Notes: generated by a model from the letters alone, not told the origin. Counted from the stretch's first letter, positions 1 through 13,240 are shown. The stretch: 64,000 bases of DNA from Liolophura sinensis (GCF_032854445.1 NC_088305.1:7073606-7137605), one strand, 5' to 3'. Program-made: numbers and translations.

Positions 1-57
1 GTAATTCCGCCAGTTACGATAGAAGTCCACAGAGCCGTCTTGTCGTCTTTGGAACAC
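1..57 (-). CDS. Fibrinogen-related protein, fibrinogen-domain exon (partial)
   Basis: On the minus strand a TTTCCAG acceptor precedes a 57-nt open exon encoding VFQRRQDGSVDFYRNWRNY, which is the hallmark start of the fibrinogen-like domain (after GGGW) in ficolins, tenascins and mollusc FREPs. The exon opens in phase 0, which matches the phase 0 end of the exon at 2910-3014. It is cut by the window edge, so the rest of the domain (calcium site, polymerisation pocket) lies outside. Members of this family are secreted lectin-like recognition proteins binding glycans or acetyl groups. Which FREP subtype this is cannot be told from the visible part. Confidence 0.8.
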   Translation of the reverse strand, partial: MFQRRQDGSVDFYRNWRNY

Positions 58-100
58 CTGGAAACATCAAGCTTACCATTTACCAAATACAGGCATAATT

Positions 101-210
101 ACTTTATTTTGGTGTTTTGCGCAGTACTGAAATAATCACTTATACGACGGCGGTCAGCAGTTTGGTGGGAAAAGCTCAGGGGAAACCCACGAACATCACA
201 GGTTGTTGCC
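101..210 (-). repeat. SINE-1 fragment
   Basis: A copy of the window's commonest SINE. Read on the plus strand it carries the sequence blocks GGTGTTTT, ACGACGGCGGTCAGCA and GGAAACCCACGA; in sense orientation this is the 3' half of the element. The tRNA-like head is missing. It lies in the intron between two FREP exons. Confidence 0.7.
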
Positions 211-726
211 TCAGGAATAATTAAAATATGAACTACAGCTTTGACATATTTCCGGCATAAGAAAATCGTTCTGCGCTTTTTGTAAGGACGTGGCCACGCG
301 TATTTGTATGGGTGTAGGAGTGGTTGACACATATTGGTGTAAGGTGGTTTTCAGACTAGAAACTTTTTCCTGCAGTATGTCTTTTAAATTAATGCATTAC
401 TGTTATTGAAACGGCAACTTGTGATACGGTCATTTCCCATGTCAGAGTAATTTTCACTCCACAGAAGCATATTGTCACTTATTGGATTTATTACCACACG
501 CTCGCCTTCAGAATCGACGGGTTTGTCAAAGCCCAGGATTTCCAGTATCATTTCTTAAAGTGACGAATACAACCCGTTTATAGTAACTCTTCGCAGAGCT
601 GTTTTCTTTTCATAGCAGTTATCTGGATACTTTATCAGCGCAAGCAGTATGGAGTATGATAATCTTAGGTCGTGTTTATTTATTTATTGCATAGGTTCTA
701 CGTACGAGGTCGCTTTGATCTCATAC
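211..726. other. Intronic sequence, nothing recognised
   Basis: AT-rich intron of the FREP gene. I see no exon, RNA gene or repeat apart from a short TTTA run before the Tc1 insertion. Confidence 0.4.
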
Positions 727-728
727 TA

Positions 729-755
729 CACTGTTGACCATAAAGTTGGAATAAA
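729..755 (+). repeat. Left terminal inverted repeat of the Tc1 element
   Basis: 27 bases that are the exact reverse complement of 2353-2379, flanked on the outside by the TA target site at 727-728. Confidence 0.92.
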
Positions 756-1047
756 TTAATTCGACGACTGAATTCGGAGTTATTCTAATTGTACGCGGTA
801 TTGAATGCTTGATTATGGCGTAGATATCAGCATAACACCAAATGTTCGTCTTTTCTACACATATCAGCCTATTGTAATCTTTAATGGATCGATTATAGGC
901 TGTAGAACGGCGTAAAAACAAAAACTGGCATTTCAAGACGAAAGGATTGAAGGCTTTACTGCAATGTCTCCATATCACAAACATAAACGTATTTGTTCCC
1001 TTCGTATTATAAGTTACAGACAATACAGTTTGTAAGAGAAACAGTCA

Positions 1048-2070
1048 TTAATATCTCGTATGACCACCCCTGACACGAATCAATGCGTCAAGACGTCGTT
1101 GCATGCTGTCGACCAGATTGTTAATGAATTCAATGGGCAGAACGTTCCACTCATTGATCAGAGCCTGTGCCAGTTCTTGCAGATTTTCAGCAATATTGTC
1201 ACGTGCGTTGATGGCTCGCCCTAACTTGTCCCAGGCATGTTCTATTGGGTTCATATCAGGGGAACACGATGGCCAAGGTAACTGCTCCACCCCTTGTGCC
1301 CGAAGAAATTCTCGTATTGCAGCGGCCCTGTGTGGTGTAGCGTTGTCGTCTTGCAAACGAAAATTGTCTCCATAAACCCTTCGTGCGTATGGAAGGCAAT
1401 GGTTTTCAAGGATATCAATGTTCACGACGGCGTTGACGTTTTCGTCGGGCACCACCAACGGCGTTTTTCCACCATAGTGAATACCGGCCCAAACTATTAC
1501 TGAACCGCCACCCCCTTGATTGTTTTCCTGCACACAGTTATCTCGAAGGCTTTCTCCTCGTAAACGACGAACCCTTTGCCTTCCGTCCACAGGTTTCAGG
1601 AAGAAGCGACTCTCATCCGTGAAGAGCACATGTCGCCAATGCCCTAACTGCAGTTGTCTGTGCTCCCTAGCCCAGCGAAGCCTTTGGGCTCTATGTTGGG
1701 CGGTTAGGCGGGGACATTTGGTCATACGTCTTGCTTGATAACCATGCTGAAGTAATCTGCGATTCACCGTTGTTCGGGAAACATTGATTCCGTAATGCCT
1801 CCGCCACAAACGGCGAAGATGGTTCGCAGATATTTTCCGGTTTGTGCGAGAGAGATTGAGCAGTCGGCGGTCATCCCGTCTCGTAGTCAGTCGTGGTCGT
1901 CCTGGAGTTTGACGTGGCCGCAAATGACCCACGTCTCGATGACGTCTGATGATTTTGCTGACTGTACTTTGCGATATGCCTACAAAATTGGCAACATCGG
2001 ACTGTTTGTAGCCTTCTTGATGGAGGGCAATCACTCTCCGGCGTATTGGCATTGGAGTAGCACGAGGCAT
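1048..2070 (-). CDS. Tc1-like transposase (DD34E)
   Basis: A 340-residue transposase, the usual length for Tc1, which cuts the element out at its ends and joins it to a TA target. The N-terminus holds the paired-like DNA-binding region: a helix-turn-helix at about residues 12-45 (IALHQEGYKQSDVANFVGIS), a GRP-type hook (TPGRPR, about 56-61) and a second helix-turn-helix at about 68-110. The catalytic triad is complete: D in FTDESRF, D in LQDDNA, and E in MNPIEHAWD. Counting from the second D to the E gives 34 intervening residues, i.e. DD34E. The ORF starts at an ATG, has no frameshift or stop, and ends in TAA inside the right-hand half of the element. Activity is an inference from intactness. 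Confidence 0.95.
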   Translation of the reverse strand: MPRATPMPIRRRVIALHQEGYKQSDVANFVGISQSTVSKIIRRHRDVGHLRPRQTPGRPRLTTRRDDRRLLNLSRTNRKISANHLRRLWRRHYGINVSRTTVNRRLLQHGYQARRMTKCPRLTAQHRAQRLRWAREHRQLQLGHWRHVLFTDESRFFLKPVDGRQRVRRLRGESLRDNCVQENNQGGGGSVIVWAGIHYGGKTPLVVPDENVNAVVNIDILENHCLPYARRVYGDNFRLQDDNATPHRAAAIREFLRAQGVEQLPWPSCSPDMNPIEHAWDKLGRAINARDNIAENLQELAQALINEWNVLPIEFINNLVDSMQRRLDALIRVRGGHTRY

Positions 2071-2352
2071 AGCCGGAATCCCCGCTACACTACTTTTTGT
2101 TCCATGCGAAACCGAGAACTCCGTTATGCGCGAGGTAATTTGACCTCTCTCTGAATGAAGATCACTGGAGAAGTACCAGGCACAGGGCTTTTTATCACTA
2201 CCATCAGAGCCTCTTATGTAATTCTCATATTAGCATAGAATAAAACATTTTTGTACACGTAGTAGAGAGAGATTATGCGTCAATTCGTGTCGGCTTATAT
2301 TTTTTTTGAGGCGAAAAACAATATTAAACTTCTGGGATTGTGGCTAAAATAT

Positions 2353-2379
2353 TTTATTCCAACTTTATGGTCAACAGTG
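2353..2379 (-). repeat. Right terminal inverted repeat of the Tc1 element
   Basis: Exact inverted match of 729-755, followed by the duplicated TA at 2380-2381. Confidence 0.92.
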
Positions 2380-2383
2380 TATT

Positions 2384-2598
2384 TATTTATTTATTTATTT
2401 ACTTGATAACTCGTTTACGCCGTACTTTCCCTTATGCAACGCCGACCAACACTAAGCTTAGAGGAAACCCTGCAGAGCCCGGGACAAACACAGGACCATC
2501 CACACGCTGGCACGCTGGAAGACTTCCCCACGTACGACCGGAGAGGAAGCCAGCATGAGCTGAACGTGCACTCAGAAGGACCGCATTCGTGGTGCATT
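2384..2598 (-). repeat. SINE-1 copy, near full length
   Basis: Read on the plus strand: a TTTA tail, ACGCCGTACT, AGAGCCCGGGAC, CCACGTACGACCGGAGAGGAAG and CAGCATGAGCTG, i.e. the element in minus orientation with its A/T tail abutting the Tc1 right end. The 5' tRNA-like head is degraded. Confidence 0.75.
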
Positions 2599-2909
2599 TT
2601 TTACCATTAAAATTTCAAATGAAATCAGAAAAAGTGCTTCATTTGTAGAAACTTTGTCATTTCTGTTGAATATGTAATAGGCTGCATTACAGAGCACGGA
2701 TCTTACTACATTTCTAAGTATTTTGTGTAAAATTATCACCATTTACGCTTTTAAAGTAGTGTTGATCGTATCTCTGAAACATCATTCAACTGTTTACAAT
2801 TGTCTAACAGACTTAGATCTAGGCGCCGTAGCAAACATTCGGAAACCAATCGTAAATCATGACGAGCGTTAGAGGTTTGTCATTTTATAATCCCTATTTA
2901 CAAACTCAC

Positions 2910-3014
2910 CAGCCATCCACCGCCCTGCGTCACCATGTCACAGTACACAAGGAAGCCTTTTCCCACTCCAAACGGAAACACTCAATACACGCCGCTCTTT
3001 GTGTGGTTGCATTG
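2910..3014 (-). pseudogene. Fibrinogen-related protein exon with in-frame stop
   Basis: A 105-nt exon with acceptor ACTAATACAG and donor CTG|GTGAGT, both phase 0. Its reading frame gives QQCNHTKSGVY, then a TGA (2984-2982), then VFPFGVGKGFLVYCDM followed by VTQGGGWL, which joins exactly to VFQRR in the exon at 1-57. The pattern SGVY-x-VxP...VYCDM...GGGW is the start of the fibrinogen-related domain. The stop falls at a variable position between Y and V. A CGA to TGA change would be one step away, but the original codon is unknown. It could be a real pseudogene, an allele, or a sequencing error; no second lesion is visible. Confidence 0.75.
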
Positions 3015-3639
3015 CTGTATTAGTGTACAATCGGTAGGATATACGCATTCGAGAAAATTAGTGTGATCTGGAAAAAAATCCTAGCGTAGTATTAATTGCG
3101 ATTTACATCAATACACTAAACGTCGATCATGGTAATACTCTCCAAACATTTGTACACAAGAAATACTTGGCCTGTACGATATTAGCCTATGATGATGAAT
3201 TCTGGACAAAACCATAACGGAATGATTTCCTGGAATTGCGCCAAATACAGTACTGTAACTGTCCCTGTCGATGTGAGAACTAACAAAACTGGGCGGGACA
3301 CTATATCTGTTCCATGATCACTTTTGGGGGAACATCACGGAGAAAAGGTAAGGGCCTACCGTTTAATAAAAACGTTAGTTTTTAACAATGCTCTCTTCCG
3401 CAGCCTTTACTGGTGTAGCTGGCCACCACAGTTTTTGTAATATTCCTGCTTCACACAAGATACCCCCACTTTCTACCTGAAATCCGCCATTGTCATGTTC
3501 TTTCTCAAACGAAAATTAGGGCTGTGCTAATCATAATATTCTCATGCCTTTCTGGTATCTAATGAGAAACAAGTACGAGTACACATCGTTACCATATGTC
3601 AGTATGATGACATCAGGTTTATGGGTGAACTGATGGGCC

Positions 3640-3712
3640 AGAACGGCGAAAGCTGGATTCGAACACGCGACCCTTTATTGGTGAAGATAGTTGCAGCCAC
3701 TCGGCCCCGTAA
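3640..3712 (-). repeat. tRNA-like SINE head (Ser/Leu-type)
   Basis: On the minus strand GGGGCCGAGTGGCTGCAAC gives an A-box-like block and GTGTTCGAATCC a B-box, about 45 bases apart. It does not fold as a clean tRNA, so I read it as the Pol III promoter head of a SINE different from SINE-1 and SINE-2. Confidence 0.5.
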
Positions 3713-4985
3713 AGAACCCCAAAGACTTATTTCCACCCTCAATTTTCCTTAAACACAATATTTATGCTATGTTAATCCGTATGGTGCATTTAAAAATAAT
3801 ACATTATCTAGTTCCATTTAGAAAAAAAACCATTAAACTTGGACCCTCTGTCTATCTTGTCGACTGCCGAGCCCTGGCCGGATGACGTCATGCCGTGCAT
3901 ACCTCCCTCGATTATGTATTGAAAAGCCCTGCAAAGCATAGCTGCATCTATGCATTAGGCCTACCCACTGTACCCCTACATGTACACCTCTTAATAAGCA
4001 AATTAAGCCAGCCGATTGTGAGTTGCACTCACGGCAACGGTCTGTCACTCAACGCCGGTAAAACTAACAGTCAAGTTAATCCTTTGTGTTATATCACAGG
4101 CAGAAATAAATAAGGTTTGAGTTTTACTGAATGGAAACAACGATAGCAGGCTCATAGAAATGCCAATCTGAAATGTGTCACCGTTACGGGGGTTACTGGC
4201 GACTTCCTTCAGTTCGTGTCACAGGCTGCTGTTTCAAATAAGGATGTAGCTAAACAAATTCTGCATTCAGAGAGTAAAAATCCAGACATCCTTTTCGTTT
4301 GCATATTTGGCGGCGGGGAGGGGGGCGAAAATTATCGGGCTCGTCCTTTGGTCTTTTCTTTCAGAAGGAATTAGCAAGTTTCACACAACTACGATTGTGT
4401 GCCACGTAATCAAAGTGCGTATTTCACAAGATCTGGTCCATATTTTGTAAATATGTGGTATAATAAGGCCATGTATGTAATTTTACAGTATCCTGCGTTG
4501 TGTTACTGTAGACGGAACCCACACCCGAGCATGGAATAATCTAATAATTATGTGTAAAATTATGGCAATTATTTCCAGCTGTTTGTGCTGTACACATAGA
4601 GAGGCACCAGATATCAGCAGTGAGTGTATCCCTGTGACGTCACAAGGTCAGTGCTGGCTCAATCGTAGCGGAATAGATTTTCTGATCTTTGGTGACCAAA
4701 TTCTGGCCTGTTTTCCTCCTGTGTTCGATGTTTTAAACAATCAGACTGAATTCATGGGATATCAAACTATCCATCTGCAGTTTGTAAATGCCCAGAGCTG
4801 GAGATCTATTTTCATTATCTGAGCCAGTGAGGCCACCGTAAGTCATATTGACATGCCAGAGTGAGTTCTCTTCTACTAGATTATTACTCATTCATATGGA
4901 TTATTAATTTAGTCAAATTGGCAGGCTCAAAACGATATATACTCAAAATTTGATTCACTGTATGTTCCCTCTATATATTTATTCA
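3713..4985. other. Intronic sequence, nothing recognised
   Basis: Lies inside the presumed FREP gene between its first exon and the fibrinogen exons. The splice phases of those exons (1 versus 0) say that at least one further exon should lie in this region or the neighbouring one, but I could not identify it. Confidence 0.35.
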
Positions 4986-4989
4986 TTGT

Positions 4990-5218
4990 TTTCATTGGCA
5001 TTTTACGTTGTACTGAAGAATATTTAACTTATATGATGGCGAATAGCATGTAGGGTGGGAGGAAGCCGAGGGAAACACGTAGGCAGCAATTCCCACGTAC
5101 AACCGAAGAACAAGCTAGCATAAGCTGGACTTGAATTCACAGCCACCGCATTGGTGAGAAGCTTCGGATGTTTGTGCTGCATTAGCACACTAACTATTTG
5201 GTCACGGAGGTCTCCCAT
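4990..5218 (-). repeat. SINE-1, full length, diverged
   Basis: Minus orientation. From the sense 5' end (5218): a CCTCCGTGACC head, a B-box-like GAATTCAAGTCC, the CGTACGTGGG-like block, the AGCATGTAG and ATGATGGCG region, and the AATATTCTTCAGTACAACGTAAAAT 3' end. This is one of the most complete copies here, with head and tail both present. Confidence 0.75.
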
Positions 5219-5741
5219 ATTCCCTTTAACAAAAGTGTACTACTCTTTTCAATGGGATAGAACAAGTACATTGGAGTTATTCCCCCCAGCTTTATCTTAA
5301 ACTTAAACCCTTATTTTCGCACCCCATTTTAAGCTGCAACAAGCAAACTTGGTATATTTATTTATGTTTTCCATTGATCTGAATCGTATCTTTCTCTCTT
5401 CAGTTTGGTTGACAGCTCCTCAAGTGAAAACACAATTCAGGTGAATGGTTTTAGTTCTTTAAGTGGCTCAGCTTGTAATACTGCAGATAAGGTTTTAAAC
5501 TTTGCGGCAAATTTAATCACTGCATGAAGTATTATGTGAAATTACCAGTTGCAGTTATCGTGTGCTTAACAGAATGTTTCCAACACGAAATAGACGTTGC
5601 TTACATATTCTGATAAAGATAACACTAACGGTTTTGTATTATGTCATATTTTAGTCGGTGACAACTCCATGCATGTGAACTACCGCACTGTTTTCATGTT
5701 CCTCAAATCGAGTATAAATAAATGTTATCAGATATACATAC

Positions 5742-5877
5742 CGGTCCACGTGGAAACATCGTCTTCATCGGCTTGTTCCACCAACGGCTGAACATCAAAC
5801 TTCTTCAAAAATGTGTTATACGAAGACGCCACAAAGCCGGTGTTCAACAAAAGAAGTCCACACATAACTGACAACAT
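5742..5877 (-). CDS. Secreted protein exon 1 (probable FREP first exon)
   Basis: On the minus strand an ATG at 5877 opens a signal peptide, MLSVMCGLLLLNTGFVAS, followed by SYNTFLKKFDVQPLVEQADE and DDVSTWT, ending at donor CCG|GTATGT in phase 1. A TATA box lies about 65 bases upstream of the ATG. Because the same strand carries FREP domain exons about 2.7 kb downstream, the simplest reading is that this is the 5' exon of that secreted lectin. The join is inferred: the phases require at least one unseen exon in between. It could instead be a separate small secreted protein gene. Confidence 0.6.
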
Positions 5878-5940
5878 CTTGGATTGTTAGAATCTGACAG
5901 CTCTCGACTGCAGACTGTATGCTCACATACGTTCTACAGT

Positions 5941-5950
5941 GATTTTATAG
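5941..5950 (-). promoter_or_regulatory. TATA box of the minus-strand secreted protein gene
   Basis: Minus-strand CTATAAAATC, about 65 bases upstream of the signal-peptide ATG at 5877. This is a spacing that leaves room for a 30-40 base 5' leader. Confidence 0.5.
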
Positions 5951-8680
5951 CTGCACGCTCAAACCGGATAAGTGGGCTGTTTTGACAGCTATTAAGGCTG
6001 ACGTCATCACTGCACGCTACTTTTGCCGACTGATGTTAAGAAAACTGTAATTTAAAGCCATTTTTACGTCATAAGAAGAAATGTGAGAAGATTTTTTTTT
6101 GCACTTGTAACTGTTAGGTTATTATATATCCTAAATTAAATGTTGAGAAATAAAAACAAACCGTTTCGTGTATCGTTTAAAAGAGCTGATTAGTGACGTA
6201 ACACTTTGTTGAATATTAAAATCATATTGGTATCGCACACAGGGAGGCAAGGCGTATTTCTTCTCTTAGGCAGGGTGTGAAGGTGACCATAATAAACTCT
6301 AAGCCACTCACCCTGAGTTAAAATCTTAACTGAGCGTCTGTTTTGCTGAGACCAAGTAGTTTTAACAATGTGTCGTTTTGGGCATTCCCGTTTAACACAT
6401 AATTTTATTCTTGATGGGAGCAGTGCTCCGAGGTATGTAATTTGTGGTGTCTAATATGGCATGTAATCCTGGTTGATAATGTACACTTTCCAAATGTTCT
6501 ACACGGATGGTTTAGCTCTATATACATGTATGATTTAGGTCACAGCGTCCTTGGTGATGAGGTCATTATTTGAGACCTGGTGGCCTGTCATAATTTATAC
6601 CTTTATATTGTGTGTACAGGTATATAACATTTTCCTGATTACATATTATATTTTACCGAATTTGTTTGGGTATTTTTCACTCGGTTTTGAAAGTGTCTGT
6701 ATATTTTAGTCTGGCTTTTTGACGTTCTCTTTCAAGTTCCATTCACTTTCACTTTTTAAATATGTTCTCAACACGATAAGGCCGAAATATTACCGACGTG
6801 ACGTTATGTCATATTCATTCTTCCATCCATTTCCTCCATTCTACCAACCTATCCCATTTGTATTCCAAAATATCCAGCATACAACTATTTTCCTCAAAGA
6901 CAAACTTGAGAAAAAATGCCATAAATAATGTTATAGCGAAATAGTGTCACATCACGGAGCCTAGCAACTGGTTATAACAGCAACTCACTTGTACAATAAT
7001 TACGTTGTCTCCAGTTCTACACTTTAAGGTAACGTCACTGGATGATATTTCTGTTGTGACCCTGAACATACGTGATAGCAAAGATCTATACTAGTATGTA
7101 GCGTTGCTTTCAGCCGAAAATATTGTATTCTTTGTAAAAAAAAAGCACTCAGCGGATTAAAATTAAGTAGGCCGTTTTACTTTCAGTTCAAAAAGTACAA
7201 CCCTAAAAAAAGAAGATCAGAACATGTATGGTCCCTTATAACAAGATATAGTGTTAAATGGAGGGAAAGAGCCTAGTTCGGCAAAAGAGGACGTGATGTG
7301 TCTCTCACATTTGGTAATGTGTGACACGATCACCTGAACGACCCCATATTCTGCCTTGATTCTGCAAGATTTAGGAGTATATTGGTTAAGTATTCGTGCT
7401 TTATGTCTCATGTCAATAACAGTGTTTATACGGAGAAGAAATTATACTATATTATACTATACTGTATTGCTGGGCGCTGTCGTATAATTGATAGATTATT
7501 GAGAACAGCGTATTACACCAATCAAATAAATTAACAAGTCGACATCTATAGATGTCTTAAAGTGGTGACACGGATATGTACTGAAACAGAGACCAAACAC
7601 TGAGTATGAAGACTGCTGGGAGACGTGAAACGTAATGGAATTTTGTAATGTAAACCTCAGATACGCCTTGATCAAAACCCTTATAGAGTGCACTGGAACT
7701 AAACGTACCCCCTGCCTTCAGGATCCGGGTTAAGCGAAACTAGATATACACACTGACGCACCTGACGTAAGTCTACACCAAATGAAGGAGTCGGTTTAAA
7801 CCAGATTACATCTATACTTTCACGTACACGTATCAAAAGCCTCACGGCAAGATCGACGATGAAATATCAAACCCAGTATGTTTTGCACGTCGGAGTGTAA
7901 AATTTCTTGAGACGTAACGTGAACTGATTTATGGTCATGTGGACTCCAGAGCATACACTAGAAGAACGCTTAAAATGAGTGTCACATGCGTTTGCCACAT
8001 GTGTGACATGTGTGATGTATTAGGGACCTGCACAAACTTTTTTCACCTATATAAACTGACGAGTTGATTTTTGTAATTTTTTGTATGTGTGTTCCAATGA
8101 CGTTGAATTTAAATCGCGTGAGAATTTGTAGAACATTGAGCAGTACATTTCGATATCAAACTGGATTTTTGGTATTTTACGAAAAAACAGTATCCGTTAT
8201 TCAGAAGAAATTAGTCAACTTTAGGAATGTTTCATTATTGTTAATAATAATACATGTAATAAGATAATGATTAATGGAAGTGTAACTGTTCACATTCAGC
8301 GTGGTATACGCTTTGGTGTAATTCGTTTTCTAAATATTCCAGATTTTATACATATGCTTCTGTAAACTGCTGCAGTCTTTATTTCTTGCGGATAATTCCG
8401 TGTAATTAGTTTTCTAAATATTTCAGATGGATGGTCTATCATATTTAATTGCTCTAAGGCTTGTTTTTAATAAGTTTCTACATGTAGAACTATCTTCACG
8501 TGTGAAATGGTCATTTTAATTTTTTACATAAACATAGAACCACTGCCACGCTGGTACTAGTCATTTTATAGCCTATATGAATGTAAATACTATAAAACCA
8601 CTTCCATGTGCGGATTGGTCATTCTAATTCCTTATCTACACAATCTTCTTCACAGGGCTGGTAATTCCTATAGCCTATAT
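5951..8680. other. Intergenic, nothing recognised
   Basis: AT-rich sequence upstream of the FREP promoter. Open frames here are short and show no family resemblance. The last 250 bases contain degenerate versions of the 100-bp satellite that follows (repeated 'tatagcctatat' and 'gaaccacttcc' blocks). Confidence 0.4.
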
Positions 8681-8689
8681 AGGTACTGT

Positions 8690-9512
8690 AGAACCCCTTC
8701 CATGTGGCAACTGATCATTTTAATTGCTTATGCAAATACTACAGAATCATCTCCACGCTGGGGCTAGTAATTCTTATAGCCTATATAGATACTGTGGAAC
8801 CACATCCACGTATGGACTGGTCATTAGGATTACTTATGCATGTACTACAAATCTACACTGGGGCTTGTCATTGTTATAGCCTATATAGGTACTGTGGAAC
8901 CACATCCAAGTATGGACTGGTCATTAGGATTACTTATGCATGTACTACAAATCTACACTGGGGCTTGTCATTGTTATAGCCTATATAGGTACTGTGGAAC
9001 CACATCCACGTATGGACTGGTCATTAGGATTACTTATGCATGTACTACAAATCTACACTGGGGCTGGTCATTGTTATAGCCTGTATAGATACTGTGGAAC
9101 CACATCCACGTATAGACTGGTCATTAGGATTACTTATTCATGTACTACAAATCTACACTGGGACTGGTCATTGTTATAGCCTATATAGATACTGTGGAAC
9201 CACATCCACGTATGGACTGGTCATTAGGATTACTTATTCATGTACTACAAATCTACACTGTTACTGGTCATTGTTATAGCCTATATAGGTACTGTGGAAC
9301 CACATCCACGTATAGACTGCTCATTAGGATTACTTATGCATGTACTACAAATCTACACTGGGACTGGTCATTGTTATAGCCTATATAGGTACTGTAGAAC
9401 CACATCCACGTATAGACTGCTCATTAGGATTACTTATGCATGTACTACAAATCTACACTGGGGCTTGTCATTGTTATAGCCTATATAGATATCATAGAAC
9501 CACCATACCACA
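8690..9512. repeat. 100-bp tandem satellite, about 8 units
   Basis: Unit of exactly 100 bp with blocks TCATTAGGATTACTTATGCA, TGTACTACAAATCTACACTG, TTGTTATAGCCTATATAG and TACTGTGGAACCACATCCA. The unit boundary repeats at 8840, 8940, 9040 and on to 9340 with few substitutions. The first unit and the last are more diverged, as is usual at array edges. Because 100 is not a multiple of 3, reading frames run through consecutive units in rotation. These are not genes. Confidence 0.92.
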
Positions 9513-10210
9513 GTCTCAAAAACAGAAACTGAGCCTCATGCATGTGTGACGAAATTCATAAATGTTTTGTTTCCCAATTATTTTCAGTCAAGAATCGTTC
9601 AGCCTGAAAAGATTAATATACATGTAATTGTTTAAAATTCTGAAAAAAAAGTAACGCTCCATAAAACCGTAAATTGATGTTGTATTTTTAAAGTCCTGGG
9701 CAATGGCACCCTGGTGTGTGATTAAGGCTGCTGTTTTTGTTAACATATGCATACACTGTATGTAAGATCCACACTTCAAAGGTCTTCACAAGCAGTTGTG
9801 TACAGATTATAGACAAATGTTTGCAGGAGACATCCTCCTAATCAGTGTGTGCTAAGAAAACACTGGGATTAGGACAGGTCTTAATCCCAGAAAAAACACT
9901 AATACATGTACCTTGGTTCACAACAAGCTATACATTTTGTTAACTCCGACGTGAAGTAAAAGGTCAAACCATCCAGAGTTGGATTAGAACCAGCATGAAT
10001 AACAGAAATGATCAAGGATAAAGAACGTTCGATGGAAGCCTTTGGGTCCCTTAGCTTTGCGAGAATGTATGTTGAACTCTGTATATTAGCGTACTAATGA
10101 CTGGTTGCAGTAGAAATATATTTTAAGATATTAACATCAATTTCGAAATAACGAGTCAGTTTGAAAACTCCTTAAACTTTTTTTTGAAAACACTAGTAAT
10201 AAATAAGTTT
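9513..10210. other. Non-genic; one small hairpin
   Basis: No gene seen. At about 9868-9896 CTGGGATTA and TAATCCCAG form a 9-bp perfect inverted repeat with an 11-base loop. Confidence 0.4.
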
Positions 10211-10215
10211 TCGAA

Positions 10216-10452
10216 ACCTTCGTCGCCGAGGTGGTTAGCGTGCCAGCGTGGCGCAATGATCCAGAAACCTCTCACAAATGCAGCCGCTGTGATTTCAAAT
10301 CCAGCTCAGCCTCGATTCCTTTCTGGCCCTAGTCCACGTGGGCAAGTCTGCTAGCAGCCTGTGAATGGTTGCGATTTCCTTTCCCCATCATACTGGCCAC
10401 CTTTGTGTAAGTAAAATATTCTTGAGTATGGCTAGAAACATCAATCAAATAA
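10216..10452 (+). repeat. SINE-1, near full length, sense orientation
   Basis: Reads in sense: head GTCGCCGAGGTGGTTAGCGT, B-box-like GATTTCAAATCCAGC, body GGGCAAGTCTGCTAGCAGCC, and 3' end AAATATTCTTGAGTATGGC with a CAATCAAATAAAA tail. It defines the orientation used for the family here: tRNA-like head first, A-rich tail last. Confidence 0.75.
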
Positions 10453-10569
10453 AAGAGTTTTCAGGTACTCACATATAGTGCGTGACACATTGACTGTAGA
10501 GGAAATTTTGAGAAAACCTTATGTATACAGAACAAAACTGAATTTATTGCACATTATTATTGACTTTGT

Positions 10570-10706
10570 CTTATTGGTGTTTTACGCCGTACTCAAGAAT
10601 ATTTCACTAATGGTATGAGAAAAACCGGGCAGAGCCCAAGGGAAACCCACGACCATGCGCACATGCGACCACGTACGACCGGAGAGGAAGACAGCATGAG
10701 CGAAAA
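10570..10706 (-). repeat. SINE-1 fragment
   Basis: Plus strand shows TTGGTGTTTTACGCCGTACT, CCGGGCAGAGCCC, GGGAAACCCACGACCATG and CGTACGACCGGAGAGGAAG. It is a minus-orientation copy lacking the head and with the central 'gacggcgg' block deleted. Confidence 0.75.
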
Positions 10707-11385
10707 TAAACGGATATAAAACCGATGTCTTCAATGGTGAATAATTTTTAAACGCAAATTTCAAACTACCAAAAGTCATTAAGGATATAAACAGTGCAAC
10801 AAAAGTGAGTTCCACCGCCCGCCCGCCCAAAAACGTTGTTTGATATATCTACTAATGTATAGCAGATCGCAATGAAATTTTGCACACACTATCCCAGTAA
10901 ATCAGGCGGACGCCGTATATCAAGGATTAACGTGCAGGTGCAGTTGTGCGCTAATGAGCAAGCGCAAACTGAAAAGCGGTCGATTTTGAAAATTTCATGA
11001 AAAGCCTGATTTACAGCGGTGTTAGCCTCCAAAAGGCCAACTGCAATCGCCCTGTCCGTATTGCATAATCGAGGCATGGCATACCACAGTCACAGAACGT
11101 GCAACATTGAATGTCCAAGATTTGTGGACAGTAATGTGGGCAATTTAGGTCCGAGAACCTTTTATTGATCATCTCGGACCTGATGCAGGTCATGTTTAAC
11201 CGCATGAATTTCTTGTGGTGTGTGTCATGTCCTTAACGCCCACCCGCACGAATATTTCAGGACTGGTAACATAGGATTGGTCAGAGCAAGTGGACCTCCA
11301 GAATAAAACAGCTGATTGAAAACAATTTTCCACTGTTGAAGATGAGAACACAGATGTATGTATGCTTGGCGCTTTACGTCGTACT
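10707..11385. other. Intergenic, nothing recognised
   Basis: No exon, RNA gene or repeat recognised. Confidence 0.35.
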
Positions 11386-11387
11386 TA

Positions 11388-13240
<1,853 letters not shown>

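Larger units (their letters stand above)
729..2379 (-). mobile_element. Tc1/mariner DNA transposon, apparently complete
   Basis: A 1651-bp element bounded by perfect 27-bp inverted repeats (729-755 and 2353-2379, beginning CACTGTTGACCATAAAG) and by TA dinucleotides on both sides (727-728 and 2380-2381), which is the target duplication of the Tc1/mariner superfamily. It holds one uninterrupted transposase ORF on the minus strand. Perfect ends and an open ORF indicate a young copy that may still be mobile. It sits in a FREP intron, directly next to a SINE-1 copy that starts a few bases after the right TA. Confidence 0.93.

Noticed and set aside
1103-2154. Plus-strand frames across the Tc1 element
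   Set aside because: Shadows of the transposase on the opposite strand.
8704-9549. Staggered 79-codon frames
   Set aside because: They recur every 100 bases because of the satellite period; no coding signal.
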